A DNA stretch of 64,000 nucleotides. Source: Incurvaria masculella (taxonomy: Eukaryota > Arthropoda > Insecta > Lepidoptera > Incurvariidae). The notes beneath the pieces are model-generated. The model was not told the origin of the DNA. It ran no database searches and saw only the letters and a program-made list of their open reading frames with translations. The position numbers were made by a program, and so were the translations under genes. Shown in pieces: positions 61,706 to 64,000 of the stretch. The stretch spans positions 816,001 to 880,000 of the forward strand of contig OX335665.1 in assembly GCA_946894095.1 (NCBI GenBank). Direction: 5' to 3'. How positions within the stretch are numbered: position 1 is the stretch's first letter; each line of letters begins with the position of its first letter.

Positions 61706-63771
61706 TTAGTAGGACCAGCGAGCCGCAGTCCCGGGCGGCGGAGCGACGTACTCAGTGGGGAGCACGGGGCCGGGAGTCCATGCCGGCTGGTAAGGCTGGT
61801 CGCGGAATACCCGCTGTCATATGCAAAAAAAAATCCGATTAGAATACATAACCATTTTCATAAAAAAAGAGGGGGTTCCATACAATGGCTCGTGCCTGTT
61901 TCCTCAGACAAATTTAGAAATATTTTCCTGAAATTTTGCACATTTATTTATTTTGTATTAGACAGGCAGTCTAGGACGATGTGTCTAAGGGCCGATTTTT
62001 CAATCCTCAGATAGTACTTATCGGACGGATGGTGCAACTTCACGTTGGTCAAAAGACGGATAGTCATTGCCAGAGAATTATAAATTCTATCACAATTATC
62101 TGACTATAATTTTACTTGTTAACAAATTAACTTACTATTTCGGATGGATAAGCTGAAGCAATCCGTCGAATAGTTATCTGGTTGTTTATCTGACTATTGA
62201 AAAATCAGTCCTAAATCGAGTACATAGTTCATTGATGCATTAACAGGTTTAATTTTTTGTTTTTACTTATTCGGTTTCAGTTCACTTAGTTTCTTATTTT
62301 AAAAATGTATTTATTTAGATAAGCATCCAAACGGATCTTATTTTGATTGGTGTTGTTTGCGCTGATAATGTCCTGTGGAAGTTGGTTGATCCCACAATCA
62401 CCTGAGAGCTGCTACGCCAGTACGTTTTTGTTTTTTTAGGGTTCCGTACCCACAGGGTGCCAACGGAACCCTATTACTAAGCCTCCGCTGTCAGTCCATC
62501 CGTCCGTCCGTCTGTCACAGGGCTGTATCTCATGAACCGTAATAGATAGGCAAATAAAATTTTCACAGAATTTGTATTTATTTTGCCGCTATACCAACAA
62601 ATAGGTAACATTAAAAAATATTAAAGAATAAAGGGGGCCCCCATACAAACAATGTGATTGTATGGTGTTAAATCTTGTACAACGGTACGGAACCCTTCGT
62701 GTGCGAGTCCGACTCGCACTTGGCCGGTTCTTTTTTGAGATAAATTAACTTATAGCCGTTATAAACGTCTATAAAAGAGTGTAAATGTTTATTATCATCC
62801 AGACAGTGCACTGCACTCGAATTTGTCATATTTTATCGTTAGCTAGTTCGGCAATCCCAGTGAAGAACTGGCAAGAAAATCAGCTGGTTTTTTTTTTCAA
62901 CATCCACTTAGTCTAAGTTAACAAAAGTATTAAGAATCGCAGGTAAAAACAGCAAATTAATATGAATTGACGAGAATCAACAATTCATGTCATTAGCAAC
63001 TTCATTTGTAAACCATGCCCGTCATCTAACATGTTGCCAATTGGAGCAAGCCAGTCCCCACAAACAGCACCCGTTCACAAGCACCACGCTGGGCACAGCC
63101 ATCGCCTCTCTCAACCATATTTTAGGGAAAGAGGACACCCGACCCTAGCATCACCACAAGCAAGGACCTTAAAGCGAGGCACTGCTCCAGTGGCAACAAG
63201 AAAAAGTTGTGAAAACTTTGTACTATTTATTTATAATACTATTATTTTTGTAATGAACAACAACAGTGACCTCTAAACAAAGAGCATACTCTTTGTATAC
63301 ACATACAATTGTATACTACTTTGTATACATATACAAATGGTCCACAAGCCAAAATGTCGGCAAATGCCCGCGAAATACAGTCTAGTCATATAGCTTCACA
63401 TACTATAACTATAAGGGTTTCCCAGGAACTATTTTTACACTTCGTCAAATATGACCGAGTTATTGAAGGCAAATATTCCCCCTTATTTCAAAATGGCGGC
63501 TAACGAATCAGCGAAATTCGGTCGCAATTTTGAATTTAAACTCCCAGTAACTCAAACACTGGAGCAATCAAATTTGTGAACGATTTTTTTGTAGATTGAA
63601 ATGGTTGCCGACCTGAGGCAATAGCTCCAGACCTGCTAAGAATATTCCAAGTGGTAAGTTAACATTAAAAGTTACCTTGAGTAAATCAATTGCAGCCTTC
63701 GCCGCCTCGAAGTAAGCCTCGGGGCCAGAACCGCACGGTGCCGTGTACCCGGTGCACAGCTCCTGCAACCT
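61706..63771 (-). CDS. 3' end of an unidentified protein-coding gene (partial)
   Basis: Two exons join in phase 0. Exon 63771-63676 (96 nt, acceptor ATGGCAG, donor AAG|GTAACT) encodes RLQELCTGYTAPCGSGPEAY and continues to KAAIDLLK. Exon 61813-61706 (108 nt, acceptor ATGACAG) encodes RVFRDQPYQPAWTPG..., a Pro-rich tail and TAA. Neither AT content nor repeats explain these GC-rich frames, and the phases fit. I do not recognise the family. Upstream exons are outside the window. Confidence 0.6.
61988..62212. mobile_element. Palindromic MITE
   Basis: Ends 'ggccgatttttcaat' and 'attgaaaaatcagtcc', with inverted subterminal 'cagataGT...ACtatctg'-like sequences. It lies in the intron of the partial gene. 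Confidence 0.65.
62434..62735 (+). repeat. 'ggttccgtacc' repeat, copy 7 (full)
   Basis: Complete forward copy with a GTCC tract and the end hairpin 'gtgcgagtccgactcgcac' then 'ttggccggtt'. Confidence 0.8.
63025..63215. repeat. Dispersed repeat shared with 48195-48390
   Basis: About 190 bp in the same orientation as the first copy. Non-coding. Confidence 0.6.
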
Positions 63772-64000
63772 CTGCCATATTAACACTCAGCACATTACTC
63801 GGATCTCAACATTTCAGTCGCCGCACATCTTTGTCGCCCCATCTCCGTGAAGATTGAGGGTCATAATTCCTATTTCACTGAATACACTCCTAAAAGATTG
63901 TTTCCTTTCATACTGTAATGGTTGTAATTTCAGTACAGAGTCTGCATAGGAATTTTAGTGATTTCAAATTTCCCTCTTATTATATTCTCCTACCCACGGT
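63772..64000. other. Right edge, no feature supported
   Basis: Presumably intron of the partial minus-strand gene. No further exon is recognisable before the window ends. Confidence 0.4.

Overview
This window is eukaryotic nuclear DNA, almost certainly from a moth or butterfly. The evidence is AT-rich DNA with many introns, GT-AG splice sites, (TTAGG)n telomere-type tracts, an insect errantivirus, RTE- and CR1-type LINEs, 5S-rRNA- and tRNA-headed SINEs, and the high-copy 'ggttccgtacc' repeat that I recognise from lepidopteran genomes. No bacterial features (operons, Shine-Dalgarno sites, CRISPR) are present.

Two conserved single-copy genes can be rebuilt exon by exon and are divergently oriented. 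(1) NUP153, a nuclear-pore basket nucleoporin, is on the minus strand from about 16.9 kb down to 0.7 kb. It has seven coding exons, about 1,516 codons, seven RanBP2-type zinc fingers, a long FG-repeat region and a short basic C-terminus encoded by a remote 67-nt last exon. (2) NOG1/GTPBP4, the nucleolar GTPase needed for 60S ribosome assembly, is on the plus strand from 28,003 to 57,018. It has fifteen coding exons and 658 codons, all with matching splice phases. A third gene, which I cannot name, enters from the right on the minus strand (last two exons at 63.7 and 61.7 kb).

Layout. 1-17 kb: NUP153 with TE-filled introns. 17-28 kb: intergenic, dominated by a 7.5-kb errantivirus-type LTR retrotransposon (18,410-25,892) with apparently identical 262-bp LTRs and open gag, pol and env, inserted into an older palindromic MITE. 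28-57 kb: NOG1. Its intron 5 holds an apparently intact antisense LINE (about 32.6-37.8 kb). Its exon 7 starts a 6.46-kb tandem array (41,483-47,943) of 42 nearly identical exon copies, each carrying its own splice donor. 57-64 kb: AT-rich sequence with repeats and the 3' end of the third gene.

Two observations stand out. First, the exon-derived array: the GTPase exon with the G3 (DTPG) motif has been amplified in place about 42-fold at a 154-bp period that is not a multiple of three, leaving one authentic exon and 41 decoy donors. Second, the LINE has an extra 289-codon hydrophobic open frame between ORF1 and ORF2, overlapping the likely ORF2 start by 17 nt. All identifications are by eye from sequence motifs and remembered family features; no database search was run.
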